Position numbers and translations under genes: made by a program
Assembly (NCBI GenBank): GCA_937958885.1
Contig: CALGMT010000029.1
Coordinates: forward strand, 18,744-82,743
Origin: an uncultured bacterium
GTDB taxonomy: Bacteria; Verrucomicrobiota; Kiritimatiellia; CAIVKH01
DNA length: 64,000 nt
Reading direction: 5' to 3'
Notes under the pieces: model-generated
What the model saw: the letters and a program-made list of their open reading frames with translations, nothing else
What the model was told of the DNA's origin: nothing
The model's database searches: none
In this document: positions 49,368-58,551 of the stretch, one piece after another
Position numbering within the stretch: the stretch's first letter is position 1
Layout: every line of letters begins with the position of its first letter

Positions 49368-51740
49368 ATGCGAGCCGATCGGTTGGCCATTCTCGCAACG
49401 CTCATCGCCTGTGCGGCGCACGCGCAGGATGTCGGACCGATGGGCGTGACCGCGGAACCCGGAGGGCTGCGCGTGCGCGTATGGGCGCCGAATGCCCATC
49501 AGGTCGAAATCATCGGCGATTTCAATAATTGGCGCGCGATGGGCTCCGAACGCCTTGCGCGCGAGGGCGATTCGGGCGTTTGGTCCACCTTTCTCAAGCG
49601 CAGCCTGCCGCGCGGCAGTTATCGCTTTTTGATCAATGGCTCGCTGAATCGGCGGGATCCTTACGGACGCGCCGTGTCGGCGGATGAGAAGGCCACGCTT
49701 TTCTACAATACGTCCGCGTTCGATTGGACCGGCGACACGCCGCCTAAACTGGCGCTCGACGATTTGGTGATCTATGAGCTGCACGTCGGCTCGTTCTTCG
49801 ACCCGGACCTGCGCGACGGACAGCCGGGCCGTTTCGCCGACGTCGCGCGCAGACTCGACCATCTGCAGGAGCTCGGCGTCAATGTGATCCAGCTCTTGCC
49901 GGTGCACGAATTTTACGGGCGCCACAGTTGGGGCTACAACCCCAGCGACCCGTTCGCCGTGGAGCAGGCGTACGGCGGACCCGACGCGTTCAAGGCGTTC
50001 GTCAAAGAATGCCACCGCCGCGGCTTCGCCGTGCACCTCGACATCGTGCATAATCATTACGGGCCGCAGAACCTCGATCTCTTGCGCTTCGACGGCGTCG
50101 GGGGATACCAAAACGGCGGCATCTATTTTTATGACCAGCCCGGCCTCGATATGACCCCGTGGGGGCCGCGCGTCCGATTCGACGAACCGATGGTGCGCCG
50201 CTACATCCGCGACAACGCCCTGATGTGGCTGGAGGAATACCGCATCGACGGCTTCCGCTGGGATTCGACAGTGAATATCCGCGCGTACAACGAGGGGCGC
50301 GACGCGATTCCCGCCGGCGCGCGCATGCTCGAGGAGATTAACCGCGAAATCCGAGCGCGATTCCCGCATGTGCACAGCATCGCGGAGGACTCGCTCGACA
50401 TCGGCAATTTTCATGCCTCGTGGGACTACGAGTTCCACCACGCGGTGATGCCGGAGCTAAAGCGCCCGGATGGAGAGCGGCGAATGGGCATCTTCGCCAA
50501 TGCCCTGACGGCGGAATACAGGATGCCGCGCGTCGTCTATGTGGACAACCACGACGAGGCGGGACAACTCAACGGGCAGGTTCGCATCGCGTCGGATATC
50601 GATCCCGCCAATCCAGGCAGCGATCGCGCGCGCAAAATCGCCCAACTCGGCGCGGTCCTCACGTTCACCGCGCCGGGCATTCCGTTGCTCTTCATGGGAA
50701 ATGAGTTCCTCGAAAGCGGAACCTTCCACGAGGACCGCCCTCTCGATTGGAGCAAGCGCCGCACTTTCGCCGGCGTGTTCGCGCTTCACCGGGACTTGAT
50801 TCGATTGCGTCGCAATCTCGATGGCGCGGGGATCGCGCTCAAAGGCAGAGGGATTGCGACGCCGGTGGTCGACGATGTGCGCCAAGTTCTGGCGTATTGG
50901 CGCTGGAACGACACGCACCCCGCCGATCGCATGGTGGTCGTCATCAATTTTTCCGGCAACGAGCAGGCGAACATCGCGGTACCGTTCCCTTCCGAAGGTC
51001 CTTGGATTACGCGGTTTCACTCCGAGTGGACGCGATACGGCGGCGCCGTGCGCGAGGAGGCGGCAGCGTTCAATTTCAAGGGGATCACCCCGCGCGGATC
51101 GATCACGCTGCCGCCCTACAGCGCGCGTATTTTCGCCCTCTCGCCGGGCGCCGCCGCCCAGCGACCGATTGAGCCGCCGCCGATCGAGCGGAATATTCCG
51201 CCCCCGCCCGGCGGGGGGTTCTCGATGTACGCCGGCATCCGCGTTGTCGGCCGCAACCAAAACGGCGCGCCGTTCGAGGTCCCGCTCAAACGCACCGGCG
51301 TGCTATGGGAGGGCATCTTGCGGCTCACCGGCGTTACCGGCGGCTCGCTTCGTCTCGCCGCGAACGATGACGGCGTGATCTACTGGGGCGTCCCCTACAC
51401 GCCGCTCGCCCAACTTCCGTTCGAAGCCTCGGCCGAGCGGCTTGGCGACGACCTGCACATTCGCGCGCCGCTCGATGGCAGCTACCGCATTCGTTTCAAT
51501 GAGGAAACTCTCTCGCTCTCCATCGAGCATATAAACGAAACCCCGCCGCCGACCGCCGCCCCGCTGCGCACATGGACCGACGCGCGCGGGCGCGCAATCG
51601 AAGCGCGGTTCATCGCCCTCCGCGGCGACACCGTGACACTCGAGCGCGCCGACGGACGGTCGATCGAGATCAAATTGCCGGCGCTGAGCCCGGCGGACCA
51701 GGCCGCGGCGCGCGAATCCGCCGCCCGCCTCGCGCCTTGA
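49368..51740 (+). CDS. secreted GH13 (branching-enzyme-like, CBM48) protein with C-terminal SHD1-like domain
   Basis: Signal peptide; CBM48 (GLRVRVWAPNAHQVEIIGDFNNWRAM); IDGFRWDSTVNI, SIAEDS, YVDNHDEAG; C-term RTWTDARGRAIEARFIALRGDTVTLERADGRSIEIKLPALSPADQAAARE. Confidence 0.88.
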   Translation: MRADRLAILATLIACAAHAQDVGPMGVTAEPGGLRVRVWAPNAHQVEIIGDFNNWRAMGSERLAREGDSGVWSTFLKRSLPRGSYRFLINGSLNRRDPYGRAVSADEKATLFYNTSAFDWTGDTPPKLALDDLVIYELHVGSFFDPDLRDGQPGRFADVARRLDHLQELGVNVIQLLPVHEFYGRHSWGYNPSDPFAVEQAYGGPDAFKAFVKECHRRGFAVHLDIVHNHYGPQNLDLLRFDGVGGYQNGGIYFYDQPGLDMTPWGPRVRFDEPMVRRYIRDNALMWLEEYRIDGFRWDSTVNIRAYNEGRDAIPAGARMLEEINREIRARFPHVHSIAEDSLDIGNFHASWDYEFHHAVMPELKRPDGERRMGIFANALTAEYRMPRVVYVDNHDEAGQLNGQVRIASDIDPANPGSDRARKIAQLGAVLTFTAPGIPLLFMGNEFLESGTFHEDRPLDWSKRRTFAGVFALHRDLIRLRRNLDGAGIALKGRGIATPVVDDVRQVLAYWRWNDTHPADRMVVVINFSGNEQANIAVPFPSEGPWITRFHSEWTRYGGAVREEAAAFNFKGITPRGSITLPPYSARIFALSPGAAAQRPIEPPPIERNIPPPPGGGFSMYAGIRVVGRNQNGAPFEVPLKRTGVLWEGILRLTGVTGGSLRLAANDDGVIYWGVPYTPLAQLPFEASAERLGDDLHIRAPLDGSYRIRFNEETLSLSIEHINETPPPTAAPLRTWTDARGRAIEARFIALRGDTVTLERADGRSIEIKLPALSPADQAAARESAARLAP

Positions 51741-51773
51741 CGCACCCGTTCCGCTCTGCCTTTATCTCCATTT

Positions 51774-52484
51774 ATGCGTTTTTCCGTCGTCATTCCCGTA
51801 TTCAACGAAGAGGACAACATCCTTCCCCTCGCCGATGAATGCGCGGCGCTGACCGCGGCGCCGGGCCCCTTTGAGGTTCTGCTGGTGGATGACGGCAGCC
51901 GCGACCGAACCTGGGGACGTATTTGCGAGGCCGCGGCTAAATATCCGTTCATTCGCGGCATTCGCTCCGCGCGCAACCGCGGACAGTCCGCCGCGATGCT
52001 GATGGGGCTCGCGGAAGCGAGCGGCGAGGTGCTCGTGACGATGGATGGCGACCGACAAAACAATCCCGCCGACATCCCGCGCTTGGTCGAGCGCATCGGG
52101 CCGGTGGATGTGGTTTGCGGTTATCGAGCCAGGCGGCGCGATTCCTGGTCGCGCCGAATCGGCTCCCGAATCGGAAATGCGATCCGCAACCGAGTCACCC
52201 GGGACGGCTTGCGCGATACCGGGTGCAGCCTCAAGGCGTTCAAGCGCGATTGCCGCGAGGATCTGCCTCCGCTGAACGGCGTTCACCGATTCATGGCCGC
52301 CTATTTCAAGTTGCACGGGCGCACAATCGAGGAAATCCCTGTTGATCATCGACCGCGATCGGCAGGCGCATCCAAATACACCAATCTTTCCCGCCTCCCT
52401 CGCACCACATTCGATCTCATCGGGTTTGTTTGGTACCGAAAGCGCCGCCTCCCCTCGCTCACGGTCGATGATCGAACCGCATAG
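51774..52484 (+). CDS. family 2 glycosyltransferase (dolichyl/undecaprenyl-phosphate sugar transferase-like)
   Basis: FSVVIPVFNEEDNILPLADEC, EVLLVDDGSRDRTWGRI, VLVTMDGDRQNNPADIPRLVE, GCSLKAFKRD. Confidence 0.9.
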   Translation: MRFSVVIPVFNEEDNILPLADECAALTAAPGPFEVLLVDDGSRDRTWGRICEAAAKYPFIRGIRSARNRGQSAAMLMGLAEASGEVLVTMDGDRQNNPADIPRLVERIGPVDVVCGYRARRRDSWSRRIGSRIGNAIRNRVTRDGLRDTGCSLKAFKRDCREDLPPLNGVHRFMAAYFKLHGRTIEEIPVDHRPRSAGASKYTNLSRLPRTTFDLIGFVWYRKRRLPSLTVDDRTA

Positions 52485-53685
52485 CCAGCAGCCACCGGCC
52501 CAACCGCAGCCGCGCGTATGCCTGCTGATCGGGGCCTTCCACCCGCGCGTCGGCGGAGGCGAAACGCATGCGCGCCTGCTTGCGCGCGAACTGAATGCGC
52601 TCGGCGTCCCCACCTTCGTGCTGACCCGCAGACATGAGCGGAAACTCCCATTACACGATCTCGTGGACGGCGTCCGCGTGCGCCGCATCGGGCCGTCCGG
52701 TTTTCCGCGTATGGGGAAGTACCTCATGATCCCCGGCGCGATTGCGGAGCTGATTCGTCTGCGCTCGGAGTATGACGTTATTTACGTTTGCGCGTTCCGC
52801 GTGCTCGGCGTGGCGGGCGTGATTGCGGCGCGGCGTTGCGGCAAACGGGTGGTCCTGCGCGCCGAGGCCTGTGGCGAGTGGTCGGGCGCCTTTATTCGCG
52901 GGGGCAACCTGCCGCTTCCGCTGCGCGCGCTGCTCAGCATCCGGAATCGGATATTGCGGAAGGCGGACCGCTTCCTCGCCATCTCAAGCGCCGTCCGCGA
53001 CGAATTTCGCGCCGGCGGCATCCCGGAAGGACAGATCGCCTGCATAACGAACGGCATCGATTTCGGCCCCTTCGAACCTCCGGATGCCGCCGCGCGCGAG
53101 CGCCTGCGCGCGGCGTTCGGATTCGTCGACCGCTTCGTGTTCGCCTACTCGGGCAAATTGAATCGCGGCAAGGGCCTCGACCGACTCCTCCGCGTGTGGG
53201 CGCGCGTCGTACCCGAGGCGCCCCGTGCACACCTGCTCTTGATCGGCGGCGGCGGCGGACAGTTCCTCTCTTGCGAGGATGAACTGCGCGCGTTCGTCGC
53301 GGCGAATGGCCTGACCGCATCTGTCACCTTCACCGGCTACACCGATCGCGTCGCCGACTACTTGCGCGCGGCGGACGCATTTGTGTTCCCTTCCGAGAGC
53401 GAGTCGCTCGGCCTCGCGCTCATCGAGGCCATGGCCTGCGGGCTGCCCGCTCTGGCCTCGGCAACGGGCGGCATCCTCGATATTATCGCCGATCAGGAGG
53501 ACGGCAGGCTTCTTCCGGTTGGCGACGAAGAGGCATGGCGCAGCGAGATGATCAAGGTGATGAACGACCCTGAGACGGCGGCCCGCTGGGGGCGGAATGC
53601 CGCCGTATCCGTCCGCCAAAAGTTCTCGATTCGCGAAGTCGCCCTTCAACACCAATCGCTTTTTCGATCGCTGCTGCGCACATGA
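52468..53685 (+). CDS. family 4 glycosyltransferase
   Basis: RVCLLIGAFHPRVGGGETHARLLARELNALGV; FAYSGKLNRGKGLDRLLRVW; FVFPSESESLGLALIEAMACGLPALASATGGI. Confidence 0.92.
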   Translation: MIEPHSQQPPAQPQPRVCLLIGAFHPRVGGGETHARLLARELNALGVPTFVLTRRHERKLPLHDLVDGVRVRRIGPSGFPRMGKYLMIPGAIAELIRLRSEYDVIYVCAFRVLGVAGVIAARRCGKRVVLRAEACGEWSGAFIRGGNLPLPLRALLSIRNRILRKADRFLAISSAVRDEFRAGGIPEGQIACITNGIDFGPFEPPDAAARERLRAAFGFVDRFVFAYSGKLNRGKGLDRLLRVWARVVPEAPRAHLLLIGGGGGQFLSCEDELRAFVAANGLTASVTFTGYTDRVADYLRAADAFVFPSESESLGLALIEAMACGLPALASATGGILDIIADQEDGRLLPVGDEEAWRSEMIKVMNDPETAARWGRNAAVSVRQKFSIREVALQHQSLFRSLLRT

Positions 53686-55172
53686 ACAGCGAAACGTCGC
53701 CCCCTTCGCGCGCGCGCCTCGCGCGGCACACCCTGTGGAACCTTGTGGGCATGTGCGCGCCGATGCTCGTTGCGCTCGTCGCCATCCCCCTGCTGATCGA
53801 GGGTCTCGGTAAGGAGCGCTTCGGTCTGCTTTCGCTGGTGTGGATGCTGGTCGGCTATTTCAGCGTCTTCGATCTGGGGCTGGGCCGCGCGATGACAAAA
53901 CTGATTGCCGAAAAATTGGGGAGCAACGCCGACGATGTCGCCGCCACGTTTTGGACCGCGATGACCTTGATGCTGGGCCTTGGGCTCCTGGCGGGCGCGC
54001 TGGTCTATGCGCTTGCGCCGTGGCTCGCCACCCGCGCGTTGAACATCGAGCCGGCCCTGCAGCCGGAAACGCTGCGCGCGTTTCGCGCAGTCGCGTTCGG
54101 CCTGCCGGTCCTCATCACCGTCACCGGACTTGTCGGCTCGCTCGAAGCGTGTCACCGGTTTCCGCTCATCAACCTCATCCGGATTCCGATGGGCGCCTTC
54201 ACATTCGTGGGCCCGTTGCTCGTGCTGCCATTCAGCCGGAATCTGTACCCCGTCGTCCTCATCCTGCTGGCGGGCCGCCTCGCGGAGTGGCTGTTGTTCT
54301 TCGTGTCGTGCCTGCGCATGGTCCCCGGCGTTCGAGGCGGCTGGCGCTTTGATCGCGCGGAGGCGCCGCATCTCCTCGGGTTCGGCGGGTGGATGACCGT
54401 TTCCAACGTCATACAGCCGCTGATGATTCACATCGACCGATTTCTGATTGGGGCGATTCGCACCGTCGGCGAGGTTGCATACTATGTGACCTCCGCTGAA
54501 ATCGTCGTCAAACTGCTGATTGTGCCGCGCGCATGGGTGTCGGTGTTGTTTCCCACCTTCGCCGCAGAATTCAAGGCGCGTCCTGAAGCGACCGGCGCGC
54601 TGTTTGCGCAGAGTGTGCGCTTGTTGCTCGTGGTGATTTTTCCCGTTGTGCTCCTCATCGTCGCTTTCGCGCCCGAGGGACTGACGCTCTGGCTCGGCGC
54701 AGAATTCGGGGCGCGGAGCGCCCCGGTCATGCGTTGGCTCGCCGTGGGGATTTTCATCTACTCGCTTGCGTTTGTGCCGACCTCCCTCCTGCAGGGCACC
54801 GGGCGCCCCGATCTGACGGCCAAGCTGCACGCGATCGAGCTGCCGATTTACCTCGCGGCGGCGGCGGCCTTGATTCACGCCTACGGGATCATCGGCGCAT
54901 CGATGGCGTGGGTGCTGCGCGCCGCGCTGGATTTTGGGGCCACCGCGTGGATGGCCGCGCGCCGCGCGCCCGGCAGCGGGGCCTCGCTCCGCGGCGTCGG
55001 CGCCGCCGCAATCGCCGCGCTCGCGTGCTTTGCGCTGGTTGCGCTTCCGAACGGGTGGGCAATAAAACTTGGCGCATCCGCTTTTCTCGCCGCGGCCTAC
55101 ACCCTGGGCGCGTGGACGCGCCTGTTGACCGACGAGGATCGGCGAATCATCCTCAAGCGCCTGCGCCGGTAA
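53682..55172 (+). CDS. polysaccharide/oligosaccharide flippase (Wzx/MOP family)
   Basis: About 496 aa multipass protein; ARHTLWNLVGMCAPMLVALVAIPLLIEGLGKERFGLLSLVWMLVGYFSVFDLGLGRAM; downstream of GT2 and GT4. Confidence 0.85.
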   Translation: MNSETSPPSRARLARHTLWNLVGMCAPMLVALVAIPLLIEGLGKERFGLLSLVWMLVGYFSVFDLGLGRAMTKLIAEKLGSNADDVAATFWTAMTLMLGLGLLAGALVYALAPWLATRALNIEPALQPETLRAFRAVAFGLPVLITVTGLVGSLEACHRFPLINLIRIPMGAFTFVGPLLVLPFSRNLYPVVLILLAGRLAEWLLFFVSCLRMVPGVRGGWRFDRAEAPHLLGFGGWMTVSNVIQPLMIHIDRFLIGAIRTVGEVAYYVTSAEIVVKLLIVPRAWVSVLFPTFAAEFKARPEATGALFAQSVRLLLVVIFPVVLLIVAFAPEGLTLWLGAEFGARSAPVMRWLAVGIFIYSLAFVPTSLLQGTGRPDLTAKLHAIELPIYLAAAAALIHAYGIIGASMAWVLRAALDFGATAWMAARRAPGSGASLRGVGAAAIAALACFALVALPNGWAIKLGASAFLAAAYTLGAWTRLLTDEDRRIILKRLRR

Positions 55173-55224
55173 TGCGGGATTTTCAGTGAATTTTTGACGC
55201 CGCCTCTCTACCCTTCCGCCGAAT

Positions 55225-56997
55225 ATGAAGAAAAAGAGCGCTCCCCAGGCCGACGCCGCGCCGGCGCCGAAACCACGGAAAAAGACGCCCCGTGCCGAAA
55301 CGGCCGAATCGATGGCCTCCCGACAGCGCGAGATCGCGGTATCCGAGTTCTTTCTGAAAAACCGCCACCTGCTCGGCTTTGACTCCCCGCGGCGCGCGCT
55401 GCTCACCGCCGTCAAGGAGGCCGTGGACAATTCCCTCGATGCGTGCGAGGAAGCCGGCATCGTCCCGGAAATCGCGGTCGACGTGCAGCAAATCGCCGAG
55501 TCCCGTTTTCGCGTCACCGTCACGGATAACGGTCCGGGCATCGTCAAGGCGCAGATACCGAAAATATTCGCCAAACTGCTCTATGGCTCGAAGTTTCACC
55601 GCCTCCGCATGTCGCGCGGACAACAGGGCATCGGGATCAGCGCGGCGGGCATGTACGGCCAACTCACCACCGGTGCCGCCACGCGCATTCTTTCGAAGGT
55701 AAAGAACGCAAAAGCCGCGCACAGCCTCGCAGTGCAGATCGATACGAAAAGCAACAAACCGGTCATCCTGTCGGACGAAGAAGTCGATTGGCGGCCCGCT
55801 TTTCAGGCCGTCGAAGAGACGGGCGCGTCTGTCGGCGAAGCCGCTGTCTATGCCCATGGCACCTCGGTGGCCATCGAGATGGAAGCGCAGTATCAGCGGG
55901 GCAAGCAATCAGTGGACGAGTTCGTCAAACAGTGCGCGATTGTTAATCCGCACCTCACGCTCCACTATCGACTCGCGCTTCTCCCCAAACCGGAACCCCG
56001 TGTTCAAAAGCCGGAGGCAGAGAAGACTGAATCGCGACCGCCGCAGATGGAAGAACACCGGGTATCCTACGTCCGCGCACTCAAAGACATGCCCGTCATC
56101 CCGCGCGAAATCATGCCCCATCCGCACGGTGTTGAGCTGGGGTTGCTGATGCAGATGCTGAAGGACACCGAGGCGCGCACGCTGCGCTCCGCGCTCGCGT
56201 CCGACTTCTCGCGCGTAAGCGACCAAACGGCATTGCAAATCTGCGAGCGCGCCGGACTCAATCCGAAGGCGAACCCGACGCGCGTGGCGCATCAGGAAGC
56301 GGAATCGCTCTACAGGGCCATTCAGGAAACGAAGCTGATGCGTCCGCCGACGGACTGTCTTTCACCTATCGGCGAAGCGCAGATCGTGGCGGGCCTGCAA
56401 AAGGAAATCAAAGCGGACTTCTACACGGCCGTCACGCGCGAGCCCGAGGTGTATCGGGGCAATCCGTTTCAAATCGAAGTCGGCCTCGCTTACGCGCGCC
56501 CGGAGGAGACGAAGGCCGCGGAAGACATGGGGCAAGAAGAGCCGATTCGTCTGCTTCGCTTTGCAAATCGCGTCCCCCTCCTCTACCAGCCCGGCGCATG
56601 CGCGATCACCAAGGCGGTCATCGGCGTAAACTGGAAGGCGTATGGCTTAAATCAGCCGAAGGGCGCGCTTCCGCTGGGGCCATTGGTCTTGATGGTCCAC
56701 ATGGCAAGCGTCTGGGTGCCGTTCACCAGTGAAAGCAAAGACGCCGTCGCAAGCTACGAAGAAATCCTGGCGGAAATGACCCTCGCCCTCCAGGAGTGCG
56801 GCCGCCGCCTGTCAGTGTTTCTTAATAAGCGGCGGCGCGACATGGAGGCCGCTCGCAAGCGCAGTTACATTGAGCTGTATATCCCCCATCTCGCGTTGGG
56901 CCTCAAGGACATTCTCGGGTTTTCCGATACCGAGAAGGCGCGCGTCGAGCGCGAGTTGAAAAACATGCTCGAGAAAACCCATGTAGAGGTCGGATGA
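55225..56997 (+). CDS. top6B: DNA topoisomerase VI subunit B-like GHKL ATPase
   Basis: Bergerat fold: FFLKNRHLLGFDSPRRALLTAVKEAVDNSLDACEEAGI, VTVTDNGPGIVKAQIPKIFAKLLYGSKFHRLRMSRGQQGIGISAAGMYGQLTTG; transducer FANRVPLLYQPGACAITKAV, HMASVWVPFTSESKDAVASYEEI. Confidence 0.93.
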   Translation: MKKKSAPQADAAPAPKPRKKTPRAETAESMASRQREIAVSEFFLKNRHLLGFDSPRRALLTAVKEAVDNSLDACEEAGIVPEIAVDVQQIAESRFRVTVTDNGPGIVKAQIPKIFAKLLYGSKFHRLRMSRGQQGIGISAAGMYGQLTTGAATRILSKVKNAKAAHSLAVQIDTKSNKPVILSDEEVDWRPAFQAVEETGASVGEAAVYAHGTSVAIEMEAQYQRGKQSVDEFVKQCAIVNPHLTLHYRLALLPKPEPRVQKPEAEKTESRPPQMEEHRVSYVRALKDMPVIPREIMPHPHGVELGLLMQMLKDTEARTLRSALASDFSRVSDQTALQICERAGLNPKANPTRVAHQEAESLYRAIQETKLMRPPTDCLSPIGEAQIVAGLQKEIKADFYTAVTREPEVYRGNPFQIEVGLAYARPEETKAAEDMGQEEPIRLLRFANRVPLLYQPGACAITKAVIGVNWKAYGLNQPKGALPLGPLVLMVHMASVWVPFTSESKDAVASYEEILAEMTLALQECGRRLSVFLNKRRRDMEAARKRSYIELYIPHLALGLKDILGFSDTEKARVERELKNMLEKTHVEVG

Positions 56998-58499
56998 GCC
57001 GCGCCGACGATCTGTGCCGTTCGCCCTGCTGGCGGCCCGAGGACCTCGGAGCGCCCCTTCCGAATCTGCCGCATGCGAATTCCGTGTCTCTGCCGACATG
57101 GCGCGACGTGATTGACTACGAGGAAAAAGCACCCCGCGTGATGTCGCGCTTGCGCGCGGGGTATCCGCGATTCGTAATCCCGCCGCCCTGTGCAACGCTG
57201 TTTGCGCGCGCGAGGGCGGACGTATGCCGAGCCGATGAGGACTGTCACCTCTACCGCTCCGAACGCGCCGCGCACCGCTGCGTAGAACGGATCGCGGCAT
57301 GGTCCGGCGCGGTCGCGCGGGTCGCCGAATGGCGCGGCGTTCATGCGGTATGCTTCCCGACCACCGCCGCGTCGTGGGCCTTGAAGTATTGGCGGCACAC
57401 GGGCGACGGGATCTCATCGCGCCAGGCGCAAGCGATGCTTGATGGCGCCCCCGAGCCGGACGCCGCACGAGAAGCGGAGATCGTGCGCGGGCGAATCGCG
57501 GCCGCTGTAGGCGTGCGCGCCGAAGACGTGTACCTGTTTTCCTGCGGCATGTCCGCGATCTACACGCTCTATCGTTGCCTGCGCCGCCTGTTTCCGGATC
57601 GACGAATCGCCCAGTACGGATTTCCCTATGTGGATACGCTAAAGATCGTCCAGGATTTTGGCGGACCGCACATCTTTCTCCCGCGCGCGGACGCCGCGGA
57701 TCTTGCGCGTCTCGACGCCGAATCCGCGCGAGATCCGATCGGCGGCTTGATGTGCGAATTCCCGTCAAATCCGGTTTTGACCAGCGCCGATCTCGACGCC
57801 TTGCGTCGCGTTTCGTTGCGCGATCGGTTCCCGATTGTCATCGACGACACCATTTCCACGTGGACCAACGTGAACCTTCTGCCAGCCGCCGACGCGATAG
57901 CAACCAGCTTGACCAAGTGGTTCACCGGTCGCGGCGACGTCATGCTTGGATCGGCGATCGTGAATCCGGCGAGTCCCTTTGCGGATCAGCTGCGTGATCT
58001 GCTTGAGGAGGAATGGGAAGCGGACGCATGGGGTGAGGCCTGCATCCTCGCGGAGACGCTTTCGCGAGATGCTGACGCGCGGGTGCGGCGCGCCTCCGAG
58101 ACTGCGCGGGTTGTCGCCGAATGGCTGCGCAATCATCCCGCGGTAGATGCGGTGTACTACCCGCTTTTCCAGCAGCGCGAGTTGTACGACCGATACCGCC
58201 GCCCCGACGGCGGATACGGCGGCTTATTTTCCTTCATCCTGCGGAATCCGGAGCAAACGAGCGCGCGCTTTTATGATGCGCTGGAACTCTGCAAAGGCCC
58301 GAATCTGGGGACGACCTTCACCTTGTGCTGTCCGTTCACACTGTTGGCGCATTACGATGAGTTGACATGGGCCGAAACCTGTGGCGTCTCCCGTTGGCTG
58401 CTCCGCCTCTCTGTTGGCCAGGAGCCTGTAGAACATCTAATCGCCCGCCTCGCCCGCGCCCTCCCCCAACCCCAAAAGGGGTCAGTCCTTTATTCTTGA
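56994..58499 (+). CDS. Cys/Met metabolism PLP-dependent enzyme resembling fungal-type cystathionine gamma-synthase
   Basis: N-terminal LGAPLPNLPHANSVSLPTWRDVIDYEEKAPRVMSRLRAGYPRFVIPP; PLP-Lys context AIATSLTKWFTGRGDVMLGSAIVNP. Last residues KGSVLYS* lie in the Family-1 repeat. Confidence 0.82.
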   Translation: MSRADDLCRSPCWRPEDLGAPLPNLPHANSVSLPTWRDVIDYEEKAPRVMSRLRAGYPRFVIPPPCATLFARARADVCRADEDCHLYRSERAAHRCVERIAAWSGAVARVAEWRGVHAVCFPTTAASWALKYWRHTGDGISSRQAQAMLDGAPEPDAAREAEIVRGRIAAAVGVRAEDVYLFSCGMSAIYTLYRCLRRLFPDRRIAQYGFPYVDTLKIVQDFGGPHIFLPRADAADLARLDAESARDPIGGLMCEFPSNPVLTSADLDALRRVSLRDRFPIVIDDTISTWTNVNLLPAADAIATSLTKWFTGRGDVMLGSAIVNPASPFADQLRDLLEEEWEADAWGEACILAETLSRDADARVRRASETARVVAEWLRNHPAVDAVYYPLFQQRELYDRYRRPDGGYGGLFSFILRNPEQTSARFYDALELCKGPNLGTTFTLCCPFTLLAHYDELTWAETCGVSRWLLRLSVGQEPVEHLIARLARALPQPQKGSVLYS

Positions 58500-58551
58500 C
58501 GGAATAGGGTCAGTCCTTTACTCGTCATGAATAAAGGACTGACCCCTTTAC
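58474..58551. repeat. Family-1 short repeat, two inverted copies and one direct copy (REPIN-like)
   Basis: AAAAGGGGTCAGTCCTTTATTC 58474-58495; AATAGGGTCAGTCCTTTACTC 58503-58523; GAATAAAGGACTGACCCCTTTAC 58529-58551. Outer arms are near-perfect inverted complements. Confidence 0.95.

Noticed and set aside
53646-55574. 642-aa minus-strand ORF across the flippase and top6B start
   Set aside because: Shadow frame of two well supported plus-strand genes.
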